From Rodentibacter caecimuris (GTDB lineage: Bacteria; Pseudomonadota; Gammaproteobacteria; Enterobacterales; Pasteurellaceae): a DNA stretch of 64,000 nt. Numbering within the stretch: the first letter of the stretch is position 1; every line of letters begins with the position of its first letter. The DNA is taken from contig NZ_BBXJ01000001.1 in NCBI RefSeq assembly GCF_001019715.1, positions 1,674,001-1,738,000 on the forward strand. The letters are read 5' to 3'. The notes under the pieces were generated by a model. The model saw only the letters and a program-made list of their open reading frames with translations, searched no databases and had not been told where the DNA came from. Shown one piece after another: positions 1 through 7,427 of the stretch. The translations under genes were made by a program, and so were the position numbers.

Positions 1-1252
1 GCTTTCATTGGGTTTAGGGGCATTTTTATTGTGCTTATTAGTGTTGATTCCGATCATTTTCTATCGTTTAGGAAAACAGTTTGGCGAACCTTTAATCCGT
101 ACACGAGCCAATTACCGCACACAATTTTTGGAATTTATTCAGGCACAAGCCGAACTTTTATTATTTAATGCGGAAAAACAAGTCAAAGAAAAAATGGCGG
201 CAACCGAGAGAAATTGGCAAGCGGAGCAAGCAAAAGAAGCAAAATTAAGCGGATTTTCCACCGCACTTGTCCTCTTCCTAAATGGTTTGCTCATTTGTGT
301 CATGTTGTGGTTTAGCAGCCAAGCGGATTTTGGTACAGACAAATATCGTGCCGCCTTTATTGCCCTTTTCACCTTTGCGGCGTTGGCTGCTTTTGAAATT
401 ATTATGCCATTGGGTACGGCATTTTTGCATATCGGTCAAGTCATTGCCGCGGCAGAACGGGTGACCGATATTATTGAACAACAACCCTTAGTTGAGTTTC
501 AGGGCAACGCCGAATTTAAACTGCAAGAGCGGTTAATTTCTGCGAAGAATTTGAGTTTTACCTATCCTGAAAGAGAAAATCTTGCACTGGATAACCTCAC
601 GCTTGATTTGGAACAAGGGCAAAAAATTGCGATTCTTGGTAAAACGGGTAGCGGTAAATCAACATTATTGCAATTATTGGTACGTAACTATGATGCCGAT
701 CAGGGGGAACTTTTACTCGCCGGTAAAGCGGTTTCACTCTATTCCGAACAAACGTTGCGCGAACAATTTTGCTTTTTAACTCAGCGGGTACACGTGTTTA
801 GCGATAGCCTACGTCAAAATTTACAGTTTGCCGCCCACCAAAAAATCGCCGAAGAGAGAATGATCGAGGTACTCAATCAAGTGGGATTGGGCAAATTATT
901 AGAGCAAGCACAAGGATTAAATATATGGCTTGGTGACGGCGGCCGCCCTCTCTCCGGCGGCGAGCAGCGTCGTCTGGGAATTGCACGCATATTATTAAAT
1001 AATGCACCGATTTTATTATTAGATGAACCCACAGAGGGGCTTGATCGTGATACAGAACGCCAAATTTTACGTTTAATTTTACAACATGCGGAAAACAAAA
1101 CCCTGATCATGGTGACCCACCGTTTAACCGCAATTGAACAATTCGACACAATTTGTGTAATAGATGAAGGGAAACTTATTGAAAAAGGCAATTACGACAG
1201 TCTAATCAAAAAAGAAAACGGATTTTTCAAACGATTAGTGGAACGGATATAA
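1..1252 (+). CDS. cydC: Heme/thiol exporter ABC subunit CydC, 3' part
   Basis: C-terminal three quarters of an ABC exporter half-transporter; the reading frame is already open at the window edge, so the start lies upstream. It keeps the last membrane helices and a complete nucleotide-binding domain: Walker A GKTGSGKST near base 638, signature LSGGEQRRLGIAR near 949, Walker B LLLDEPTEGLD near 1013 and the switch histidine in MVTHRL. The CydDC heterodimer of the inner membrane is needed for cytochrome bd assembly and moves thiols or heme. The identification as CydC rather than another type I exporter rests on sequence resemblance and on nrdG lying downstream, as in H. influenzae. CydD is presumably just outside the window. 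Confidence 0.88.
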   Translation, partial: LSLGLGAFLLCLLVLIPIIFYRLGKQFGEPLIRTRANYRTQFLEFIQAQAELLLFNAEKQVKEKMAATERNWQAEQAKEAKLSGFSTALVLFLNGLLICVMLWFSSQADFGTDKYRAAFIALFTFAALAAFEIIMPLGTAFLHIGQVIAAAERVTDIIEQQPLVEFQGNAEFKLQERLISAKNLSFTYPERENLALDNLTLDLEQGQKIAILGKTGSGKSTLLQLLVRNYDADQGELLLAGKAVSLYSEQTLREQFCFLTQRVHVFSDSLRQNLQFAAHQKIAEERMIEVLNQVGLGKLLEQAQGLNIWLGDGGRPLSGGEQRRLGIARILLNNAPILLLDEPTEGLDRDTERQILRLILQHAENKTLIMVTHRLTAIEQFDTICVIDEGKLIEKGNYDSLIKKENGFFKRLVERI

Positions 1253-1271
1253 GAAAAAGGAGAAGTTGGGC

Positions 1272-1381
1272 GGAAACCTTCCCAGCTTCTTCTCGGCACA
1301 CAGAAATTCCGACTTTGGCTGCTTTCTTCCGAACCTGACCGGGTAAACCGGACACCGTTGCGAGAGACCGAGAAGGTTTCC
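1272..1381 (-). ncRNA. ffs: 4.5S signal recognition particle RNA
   Basis: Read on the minus strand, the segment contains the SRP core GGTCAGGTTCGGAAGAAAGC followed by AGCC, which matches the conserved 4.5S RNA asymmetric loop and apical region. The two ends (GGAAACCTTC and GAAGGTTTCC) are perfectly complementary and close one long hairpin of 110 nt; E. coli 4.5S RNA is 114 nt. The RNA binds Ffh and targets inner-membrane proteins co-translationally. A promoter and a short 5' leader precede it. It lies opposite to the flanking cydC and nrdG. No protein is encoded here. Confidence 0.93.
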
Positions 1382-1408
1382 ATTGATATCGCAATGCGAT
1401 TGCGCACT

Positions 1409-1437
1409 ATTATGCAAGAATTAAATGGCCATTGCAA
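1409..1437 (-). promoter_or_regulatory. Promoter of ffs
   Basis: On the minus strand TTGCAA and CATAAT are separated by 17 bases, close to the sigma70 consensus. Transcription would begin about 20 nt before the mature 4.5S RNA. A leader of that size fits the RNase P-processed leader known for E. coli ffs. Confidence 0.6.
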
Positions 1438-1502
1438 AGATTAATTGCACACAATGGTGAATTTGACGAGAATTTAAACCGCACTTTTCAGGAATTGGCA
1501 AA

Positions 1503-1973
1503 ATGAACTATTTACAATATTACCCTGTTGATGTAGTGAATGGCGAAGGGACACGCTGTACTCTTTTTGTGAGTGGCTGTACCCATGGCTGCAAGGGTTG
1601 CTACAACCAAAAAAGTTGGTCGTTCAATGCCGGCGTAGTATTTGACGAGGCGATGGAACAACAGATTATCAATGATTTAAAGGATAGCCGTATCAAACGC
1701 CAAGGTTTGACACTGTCCGGAGGCGACCCATTACATCCTCGTAACATAGAAACGCTTTTGCCTTTCGTACAACGGGTAAAACATGAATGCCCCGACAAAG
1801 ATATTTGGGTATGGACAGGTTACAAATTAGACGAATTGGACGAAAATCAGCGTGCTATGTTGTCCTATATTGATGTCCTCATTGATGGAAAATTTGAACA
1901 AGAAAAAGCCGACCCCAGCCTGCTCTGGCGGGGATCGGCGAATCAGATTATTTATCACTTTAAGGATTTATAA
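1503..1973 (+). CDS. nrdG: Anaerobic ribonucleotide reductase activating protein (radical SAM)
   Basis: A 156-residue radical SAM enzyme with the cluster motif CTHGCKGC (C26, C30, C33) near the N terminus, the family's usual place and size. NrdG uses S-adenosylmethionine and a 4Fe-4S cluster to make the glycyl radical on NrdD, allowing dNTP synthesis without oxygen. The motif LTLSGGDPL further on is the SAM-binding GGE/GGD region. NrdD is not in the window. The stop codon lies inside a TTATAA palindrome that also holds the stop of the converging glycosyltransferase gene, so the two genes overlap by six bases and no terminator separates them. Confidence 0.95.
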   Translation: MNYLQYYPVDVVNGEGTRCTLFVSGCTHGCKGCYNQKSWSFNAGVVFDEAMEQQIINDLKDSRIKRQGLTLSGGDPLHPRNIETLLPFVQRVKHECPDKDIWVWTGYKLDELDENQRAMLSYIDVLIDGKFEQEKADPSLLWRGSANQIIYHFKDL

Positions 1974-3224
1974 TTTCACCTCAAAAGGAAGCCATTTTTT
2001 CATCAATTGTAATACTTCTTCTGTGAAATAATGATAGGCTTCAGCTTTCAATTCCGGTGAATACTGTGAATATTGATAACGATAAGCTATACTAAAGTTA
2101 ACCGCTCTAATTCTTTCTAAATTGACAAACATTCGTTTTGCTTCGTCATTAACATTTTTAATGTCATTTTGGCGTTGTTCATAAAGTTTTATTAAATATT
2201 TATCAAGTTCAAATAGATGAACAAGTTTTGATATATCGTTTTTTGTTGTGGTGAGACTATTTGGTCTTAAACGATAGTGATAAAATACACGCCCTACCTC
2301 AATCACTGTAACATCTGAGAGAGAAAGAATTTCTGCAATAAACAGCAAATCTTCCCCAATATTTAAGGCTTCATTAAGCCAAAGATTATTTTGGCGCAAA
2401 AAGTTTGTTCTAAAAAAACCAAAACAGCAACTTGGAAGCCAATCCCATTTGAGCATATCATTCAAATGTTGATAACTACTCATAACCTCATATTGATTTG
2501 ATTTTATTCGGGAGGACTCAAACCTACGTGAACAAGGTCCTCTTGAATCGCATTCATAACTATTTTCTATGGTGCCTTTTAGCACATCGGCTTGATGTCT
2601 GTCAGCAATCTCAACCATGCTGCCTAAATGAGTTTCAACAATCCAATCATCTGGATCGACAAAATAGACATAACGTCCTTTCGCTTGCCTCAAGCCGGCA
2701 TTACGGGCAGAAGCAACCCCTTGATTATGTTGATTGATGAGGGTAATGAAGGGATAACGAGAGAAATACTGCTCGGCAACGGCTAGACTACCATCCGTTG
2801 AACCATCATTGACAATGATGATTTCTTTACTCACGGACTGTGAAACAAGACTATCCAAACACTGAGCAAGATATTTTTCGACATTGTAAACAGGAACAAC
2901 AAAACTTAGACTAATCTCTGACTGACTGACTGACTGACTGACTGACTGACTGACTGACTGACTGACTGACTGACTGACTGACTGACTGACTGACTGACTG
3001 ACTGACTGACTGACTGACTGACTGACTGACTGACTGACTGACTGACTGACTGACTGACTGACTGACTGACTGACTGACTGACTGACTGACTGACTGACTG
3101 ACTGACTGACTGACTGACTGACTGACTGACTGACTGACTGACTGACTGACTGACTGACTGACTGACTGACTGACTGACTGACTGACTGACTGACTGACTG
3201 ACTGACAAAATGATATTTCTCCAT
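1968..3224 (-). CDS. Phase-variable family 2 glycosyltransferase
   Basis: The protein (418 residues from the ATG at 3224) starts MEKYHFV, continues as about 24 copies of SQSV encoded by a tetranucleotide tract, then enters a GT-A glycosyltransferase domain near residue 105: FVVPVYNVEKYLAQCLDSL, VNDGSTDGS, and the DPDDW metal/nucleotide-sugar motif. Family 2 enzymes transfer a sugar from a nucleotide sugar, here probably onto lipooligosaccharide or another surface glycan; acceptor and donor cannot be read from sequence. I prefer the ATG over an upstream in-frame GTG at 3233; neither has a strong ribosome binding site. In this sequence the frame is open (phase ON); gain or loss of one repeat would shift it. 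Last gene of a possible operon with the three genes above it. Confidence 0.88.
   Translation of the reverse strand: MEKYHFVSQSVSQSVSQSVSQSVSQSVSQSVSQSVSQSVSQSVSQSVSQSVSQSVSQSVSQSVSQSVSQSVSQSVSQSVSQSVSQSVSQSVSQSVSQSVSQSEISLSFVVPVYNVEKYLAQCLDSLVSQSVSKEIIIVNDGSTDGSLAVAEQYFSRYPFITLINQHNQGVASARNAGLRQAKGRYVYFVDPDDWIVETHLGSMVEIADRHQADVLKGTIENSYECDSRGPCSRRFESSRIKSNQYEVMSSYQHLNDMLKWDWLPSCCFGFFRTNFLRQNNLWLNEALNIGEDLLFIAEILSLSDVTVIEVGRVFYHYRLRPNSLTTTKNDISKLVHLFELDKYLIKLYEQRQNDIKNVNDEAKRMFVNLERIRAVNFSIAYRYQYSQYSPELKAEAYHYFTEEVLQLMKKWLPFEVKL
2918..3206 (-). repeat. AGTC tetranucleotide tract, about 72 copies
   Basis: An uninterrupted period-4 run (CTGA on the plus strand, read as AGTC/TCAG on the minus strand) of 289 bases, about 72 units, with no variant unit seen. 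It lies six codons after the ATG of the glycosyltransferase. Because 4 is not a multiple of 3, slipped-strand mispairing moves the gene in and out of frame. AGTC repeats are known from the phase-variable type III methyltransferase gene mod of H. influenzae. True copy number may be affected by assembly. Confidence 0.97.
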
Positions 3225-3270
3225 AGTGTACACTGCAATGAAACTATTTTATTACATATAATACATTTTC

Positions 3271-3624
3271 CTATGTCGATTTTAACCAATGGTTTATATA
3301 GAACTCAATATCATCATCACTATAACCAAGTAATTTCCCGATTTTTCTTTCTAAATCAGGATTAAATTTACAAAAATTTTGCCGTAGTATTGAGGCTAAC
3401 CTCTCTGCGTTTGCTACATTTTCCAATCTATAAATTAAATAATAGCTAAAATCACCCAATAATTTGTCTTTTAGCTTAATTTCTTTCAGTTCAAAAGTTT
3501 TATTCTCTAAATAAGGAAAAAAATCCTCGGGCACTTCACTGTCCGTGTAAAACAATGCAATCTCTTTTTGATGATTGAGCATTAATTCTAATTCTCTCCC
3601 TTCATGCGGTCCTAAAACGCCCAT
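3271..3624 (-). CDS. Unrecognised 117-residue protein
   Basis: I do not recognise the family. The ATG at 3624 is chosen over a TTG at 3639 because GGGAG stands eight bases before it. The product is soluble-looking and charged, with no signal peptide or membrane segment. A C-terminal stretch GKLLGYSDDDIEFYINHWL looks helical. It starts four bases before the stop of the YjjV gene, which suggests translational coupling, and ends 46 bases before the glycosyltransferase start. The position gives no clear function; a small accessory or immunity-like protein is possible but not supported. Confidence 0.7.
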   Translation of the reverse strand: MGVLGPHEGRELELMLNHQKEIALFYTDSEVPEDFFPYLENKTFELKEIKLKDKLLGDFSYYLIYRLENVANAERLASILRQNFCKFNPDLERKIGKLLGYSDDDIEFYINHWLKST

Positions 3625-3628
3625 CTTA

Positions 3629-4420
3629 TTATCTCCCAAATAATTTATTACTATTACACCAAATAACCTCTTTTATTTGATCGGATTCCTCATTCCTTAG
3701 CTCACATAAGGAATGAAATACCTGAATAATCCGCTCAGGACGATTTGGCTGCCCCTGGAAACCAAACACCGGCATATCGGGGGAATCCGTTTCTAACACC
3801 AAGGCATCCAAAGGCAATTTTGCAATGGCTTGGCGGGTTTTGTTCGCCCGTTGATAAGTAATGGTGCCACCGACACCGATTTTATAACCAAGATCCACAA
3901 ACCGTTTGGCTTGATCATAACTACCGGCAAAACCATGTATCACGCCATATTTAGGCAATGAAATACGTTTTAAAAAAGTAAACACTTGATCATGAGATTT
4001 TCGACTATGAATATTTACGGGTAAGTCAAATTGTTTCGCTAAATAAAGCTGACTTTCAAAAAAATGACATTGTTTTTGCCAAAGTTTGTCCGTCAATAAA
4101 TCGGGAATCGCTCGTTCTAAACCAATTTCCGCCAGCGCCGTACCATTTTTATCACGCTGCCCTAACGCTTGTTCCAACACGGATAAATCCTTTTCCGAAT
4201 GTTCTTTAATATAAAGCGGGTGCAAACCTAGCCCGTAATATAAACTTTCCGGATAAAGTGCGGTCATTTTTTGAATTGTTTTGAAATCCCGTTCAAGCAC
4301 TGCAACAATCAGAATTTTCTCTACATCGGCTTGCTTAGCATTTTCCACTAGTTGTGAAAGGGAGTCGCCGGTAAACCGCTGTAAATAATCAAGGTGGGTA
4401 TGAGTATCGAAAAAAGGCAT
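3629..4420 (-). CDS. yjjV: TatD-family metal-dependent hydrolase YjjV
   Basis: Amidohydrolase-fold nuclease-like protein of about 263 residues. The metal ligands are visible in order: FFDTHTHLDYL at the N terminus, EIGLER, HSRK, HGFAGS and ETDSPDMP. The block GYKIGVGGTITYQRANKTRQ and the following FQGQPNRPE closely resemble E. coli YjjV rather than TatD itself. Members are cytoplasmic and often have DNase activity; the physiological substrate of YjjV is unsettled. The ATG at 4420 is preferred over a TTG six codons upstream because the family starts just before the THTH motif. It overlaps nothing upstream and is coupled to the small gene downstream. Confidence 0.9.
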   Translation of the reverse strand: MPFFDTHTHLDYLQRFTGDSLSQLVENAKQADVEKILIVAVLERDFKTIQKMTALYPESLYYGLGLHPLYIKEHSEKDLSVLEQALGQRDKNGTALAEIGLERAIPDLLTDKLWQKQCHFFESQLYLAKQFDLPVNIHSRKSHDQVFTFLKRISLPKYGVIHGFAGSYDQAKRFVDLGYKIGVGGTITYQRANKTRQAIAKLPLDALVLETDSPDMPVFGFQGQPNRPERIIQVFHSLCELRNEESDQIKEVIWCNSNKLFGR

Positions 4421-4449
4421 AATATTTAATTTAGTCAAACCTTATTATT

Positions 4450-5004
4450 CTATTCTTGATCTTCCTGCTCAATCAACTGCCAATCAATTTCATCGCTGAT
4501 ATATCCTTCTTCATGTAACCCATTTATGAAACGGGAATGACAATAATCACTATCCAATTCTGATAATGCCCAATTAGGTTCTCCTGCACGAGGGTTCCCC
4601 TCATCTAATAAAGAAATAAATTGCTCAGTAACCGTTTGTGTATAGAGTTGCAAATACCTTCCTAACTCTTCAGGAGAAAGGTATTGTTTTACCTTTTTAT
4701 GTAATGCCATAAATTCATCGCTTTCCTCCGCATATTCTTGGGTATAGTAAATATGCTTGCTCACCTCACGATTAATTTTTTCCAATTCTCTTAAAACAGC
4801 AAATCGAGCAAATTGAGGGAGATTTTCTTTAATCTCACTGATTGCCCAAGAAAACGGTTTTTTTGAACCTGCTTTTCTCATTTTATTTATCAAAGCAAGT
4901 AGATTATTTCGTTCTTGTTCCGTGAGAGAATGAATTGTATTAAGGTAATATTCTCTTTGATAATCCTCATACTCTGCTTCAACAATTTTAATCAGTTCTT
5001 CCAT
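4450..5004 (-). CDS. Unrecognised acidic 184-residue protein
   Basis: I do not recognise this protein. The ATG at 5004 has GGGGA about eight bases upstream; a second in-frame ATG at 5019 lies before that site, so the shorter start is preferred. The product is acidic, rich in Glu, Gln and Leu, probably helical, without signal peptide or membrane helix, and ends in the acidic tail QLIEQEDQE. It sits 29 bases upstream of yjjV on the same strand and could be its operon partner. The base composition is like that of the neighbours. Confidence 0.7.
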   Translation of the reverse strand: MEELIKIVEAEYEDYQREYYLNTIHSLTEQERNNLLALINKMRKAGSKKPFSWAISEIKENLPQFARFAVLRELEKINREVSKHIYYTQEYAEESDEFMALHKKVKQYLSPEELGRYLQLYTQTVTEQFISLLDEGNPRAGEPNWALSELDSDYCHSRFINGLHEEGYISDEIDWQLIEQEDQE

Positions 5005-5033
5005 TAATATTGTCCCCATTGGTTATTTTAAGT

Positions 5034-5062
5034 AAAAAACCTGAGACAAGGCTCAGGTTTCT
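5034..5062 (-). terminator. Terminator of ppiB
   Basis: A hairpin with stem AAACCTGAG/CTCAGGTTT and a six-base loop, followed on the minus strand by a run of T. It lies just after the ppiB stop codon and has T's on the other side too, so it may work in both directions. Confidence 0.8.
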
Positions 5063-5066
5063 TTCA

Positions 5067-5576
5067 TTATTCTACGCTAACGGAATTAATTACCACATCC
5101 TCTTTCGGTACGTCTTGGTGGAAGCCTTTACTACCGGTTTTCACGCCCTTAATTTTATCCACAACGTCCATACCTTCAACCACTTCACCGAACACGGCGT
5201 AGCCCCATTCTTGTACCACAGTTTTGCCAAACATTTCTTTAGAACGATGATCTAAAAAAGTGTTATCCGCCACATTAATAAAAAATTGTGCCGTTGCCGA
5301 ATGCGGATCAGAGGTACGCGCCATCGCAATAGTGCCTCGTTTATTGCTTAATCCGTTTGCCGCTTCATTTTGAATTGGGGCATTTGTATTTTTCTCTTTC
5401 ATTCCGCTTTCCATACCGCCACCTTGAATCATAAATCCATCAATTACGCGGTGGAAAATTGTGTTATTATAAAAACCCTCTTTACAGTAATTTAAGAAAT
5501 TTTCTGCCGTAACAGGGGCTTTATCAAAATCTAATTTAATTTTAATATCGCCAAAGTTTGTGTGTAACGTAACCAT
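5067..5576 (-). CDS. ppiB: Peptidyl-prolyl cis-trans isomerase B (cyclophilin)
   Basis: A 169-residue single-domain cyclophilin with the catalytic block [14 protein letters not shown] near residue 41, then [19 protein letters not shown] and the [12 protein letters not shown] segment. It lacks a signal peptide, so it is the cytoplasmic PpiB type, which speeds proline isomerisation during folding. The ATG at 5576 has AAGGAAA just upstream. It is transcribed away from cysS, with about 100 bases between the two genes, and ends at its own terminator. Confidence 0.95.
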   Translation of the reverse strand: MVTLHTNFGDIKIKLDFDKAPVTAENFLNYCKEGFYNNTIFHRVIDGFMIQGGGMESGMKEKNTNAPIQNEAANGLSNKRGTIAMARTSDPHSATAQFFINVADNTFLDHRSKEMFGKTVVQEWGYAVFGEVVEGMDVVDKIKGVKTGSKGFHQDVPKEDVVINSVSVE

Positions 5577-5677
5577 TTTGTTTTCCTTATGAAAAATTGA
5601 GGGCTACATTATTCCACAATCAAGCTAAAAGTGCTATAAAGTGCGGTCAGTTTTTACCATATTCTACGAGCTTAACC

Positions 5678-7057
5678 ATGCTAAAAATCTTCAATACCCT
5701 AACCCGAGAAAAAGAAATTTTTAAACCTATTCACAAAAATAACGTGGGTATGTATGTGTGCGGTGTCACAGTTTATGACCTATGCCATATCGGTCACGGA
5801 CGAACTTTTGTTTCCTTTGATGTGATCGCCCGTTATTTACGTTATTTAGGCTACAATTTAACCTATGTACGCAATATTACCGATGTAGATGACAAAATCA
5901 TTAAACGAGCACTAGAAAACCAAGAAACCTGCGAACAATTAGTTGATCGCATGGTTACTGAGATGTACAAGGATTTCGATGCCTTGAATATTTTACATCC
6001 GGATTTTGAACCGCGCGCCACCCATCATATTCCTGAAATTATTGAAATCGTTGAAAAATTAATTCAGCGAGGACACGCCTATGTCGCACAAAACGGGGAT
6101 GTCATGTTTGATGTAGAAAGTTTCAAAGAATACGGTCAATTATCCCGTCAAGATTTAGAGCAATTACAAGCCGGCGCACGGGTTGATGTATCTGACGTGA
6201 AGAAAAATCCGATGGATTTCGTGCTATGGAAAATGTCAAAAGAGAATGAACCGAGTTGGGCTTCACCTTGGGGAGCCGGTCGACCTGGCTGGCATATTGA
6301 ATGCTCAGCGATGAACAGTAAACAACTCGGCAATCATTTTGATATCCACGGCGGCGGTTCCGATTTAATGTTTCCCCACCATGAAAACGAAATTGCCCAA
6401 TCCTGCTGTGCTCACGACGGAGAATATGTCAATTACTGGATTCACTCCGGCATGATTATGGTAGATAAGGAAAAAATGTCGAAATCTCTCGGCAATTTCT
6501 TCACTATTCGTGATGTACTGAGTCATTATGATGCCGAAAGCGTACGTTATTTTCTGTTATCCGCCCACTATCGTAGCCAACTAAATTATAGTGAAGAAAA
6601 TTTAAATCTTGCCCATAGTGCCCTAGAGCGGTTATATACTGCATTGCGGGGAACGGATCAAAGTGCGGCTGCTTTTGGCGGAGAAAATTTTGTGGCAGCG
6701 TTCCGTGATGCGATGGATGATGATTTCAGCACGCCTAATGCAATTTCCGTTTTATTTGAAATGGCAAGAGAAATCAATAAATTAAAATCAGAAAATCAAG
6801 CGTTGGCGGACGGTTTGGCTGCCCGCTTACGTGAATTGGCAAATATTCTCGGATTACTTGAACAAGATCCCGAACAATTCTTACAGGCGGGTTCCAATAA
6901 TGAAGAAATCGCTAAGATAGAAAATTTGATCAAGCAACGTAATGATGCCAGAGCAGCCAAGAATTGGTCTGCTGCCGATGCGGCCCGCAATGAACTCAAT
7001 GCAATGGGTATTATTTTGGAAGACGGGCCAAACGGTACAATTTGGCGTAAACAATAA
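5678..7057 (+). CDS. cysS: Cysteine--tRNA ligase
   Basis: Class I aminoacyl-tRNA synthetase of 459 residues, the family length in H. influenzae. Visible signatures are [16 protein letters not shown] with the HIGH motif, the zinc-site segments WHIECSAMN and HHENEIAQS, and the KMSKS loop in [13 protein letters not shown]. It charges tRNA-Cys in the cytoplasm. The frame is open 27 codons further upstream, but the ATG at 5678 gives the conserved [13 protein letters not shown] start, and the extra part covers an uptake signal sequence at about 5638-5650. Confidence 0.97.
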   Translation: MLKIFNTLTREKEIFKPIHKNNVGMYVCGVTVYDLCHIGHGRTFVSFDVIARYLRYLGYNLTYVRNITDVDDKIIKRALENQETCEQLVDRMVTEMYKDFDALNILHPDFEPRATHHIPEIIEIVEKLIQRGHAYVAQNGDVMFDVESFKEYGQLSRQDLEQLQAGARVDVSDVKKNPMDFVLWKMSKENEPSWASPWGAGRPGWHIECSAMNSKQLGNHFDIHGGGSDLMFPHHENEIAQSCCAHDGEYVNYWIHSGMIMVDKEKMSKSLGNFFTIRDVLSHYDAESVRYFLLSAHYRSQLNYSEENLNLAHSALERLYTALRGTDQSAAAFGGENFVAAFRDAMDDDFSTPNAISVLFEMAREINKLKSENQALADGLAARLRELANILGLLEQDPEQFLQAGSNNEEIAKIENLIKQRNDARAAKNWSAADAARNELNAMGIILEDGPNGTIWRKQ

Positions 7058-7071
7058 TATTAAAAAACTAC

Positions 7072-7228
7072 GGCATTATGTAGCAAATGTACAATTTAAA
7101 GAAAATTTAGAGATGCCACGCTGGCGTCCGCATACAACCTTTTAAAATCATTGAATTTTTTCGGACGCCGGCATGGTGTCCCTAGCGATGAGATAAAATC
7201 TAAGTTTGTGCAACTGCTACATAATACC
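7072..7228. repeat. MITE-like element with long imperfect terminal inverted repeats
   Basis: The segment starts GGCATTATGTAGCA and ends TGCTACATAATACC; about 60 bases at each end are imperfect inverted copies, including ATGCCACGCTGGCGTCCG near 7113 against CGGACGCCGGCATGG near 7162. No transposase is encoded. It looks like a small non-autonomous element or its remnant, or a large RNA hairpin. I see no clear target-site duplication. It fills much of the 370-base gap after cysS. Confidence 0.5.
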
Positions 7229-7236
7229 GAAAAACT

Positions 7237-7269
7237 AAAAAAGTGCGGTCAAAATTGACGCACTTTTAT
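7237..7269 (+). terminator. Uptake-signal hairpin after cysS
   Basis: An uptake signal AAGTGCGGTCAA faces a near-perfect inverted copy TTGACGCACTT, separated by two bases and followed by TTTAT. Paired uptake signals used as intrinsic terminators are a known habit of Haemophilus. It would end cysS transcription. Confidence 0.65.
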
Positions 7270-7309
7270 CTACCTACTTTAGGTAATCATTCAATATATT
7301 TAAATAATT

Positions 7310-7328
7310 TTTATGATCAAAGTCACAA
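7310..7328. promoter_or_regulatory. Candidate CRP site upstream of lctP
   Basis: TATGATCAAAGTCACAA resembles the CRP consensus, with a good TCACA half and a weaker left half. It lies about 100 bases before the lctP start, a reasonable place for activation of lactate uptake by cAMP-CRP. The match is partial and FNR-like readings are possible. Confidence 0.4.
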
Positions 7329-7427
7329 TTTTTCAACATTTTACTTTATTTATCCAATAACTTATTTACAATTCATCACCAATTAACCTAACAATCTTAA
7401 AGAACCCCTAGTTATATAAGGAATCCT

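Noticed and set aside
877-1191. Minus-strand ORF inside cydC
   Set aside because: It is antisense to the ABC signature and Walker B region and has no features of its own.
1192-1437. ORFs on the minus strand between cydC and nrdG
   Set aside because: They overlie the 4.5S RNA gene and its promoter, and have no protein features.
2918-3206. CRISPR or minisatellite array
   Set aside because: The period is four bases with no spacers; it is a simple sequence repeat typical of phase variation.
2906-3289. A 127-residue ORF on the minus strand overlapping the SQSV repeat in another frame
   Set aside because: It starts at a TTG, runs through the tetranucleotide tract, and stops just after it without entering any domain. 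It is the out-of-phase reading of the glycosyltransferase gene.
7077-7145. Coding extension ending MPRWRPHTTF after cysS, as a transposase fragment
   Set aside because: It lies within the inverted-repeat arm and I cannot link it to any transposase; it is better explained as part of the MITE-like element.
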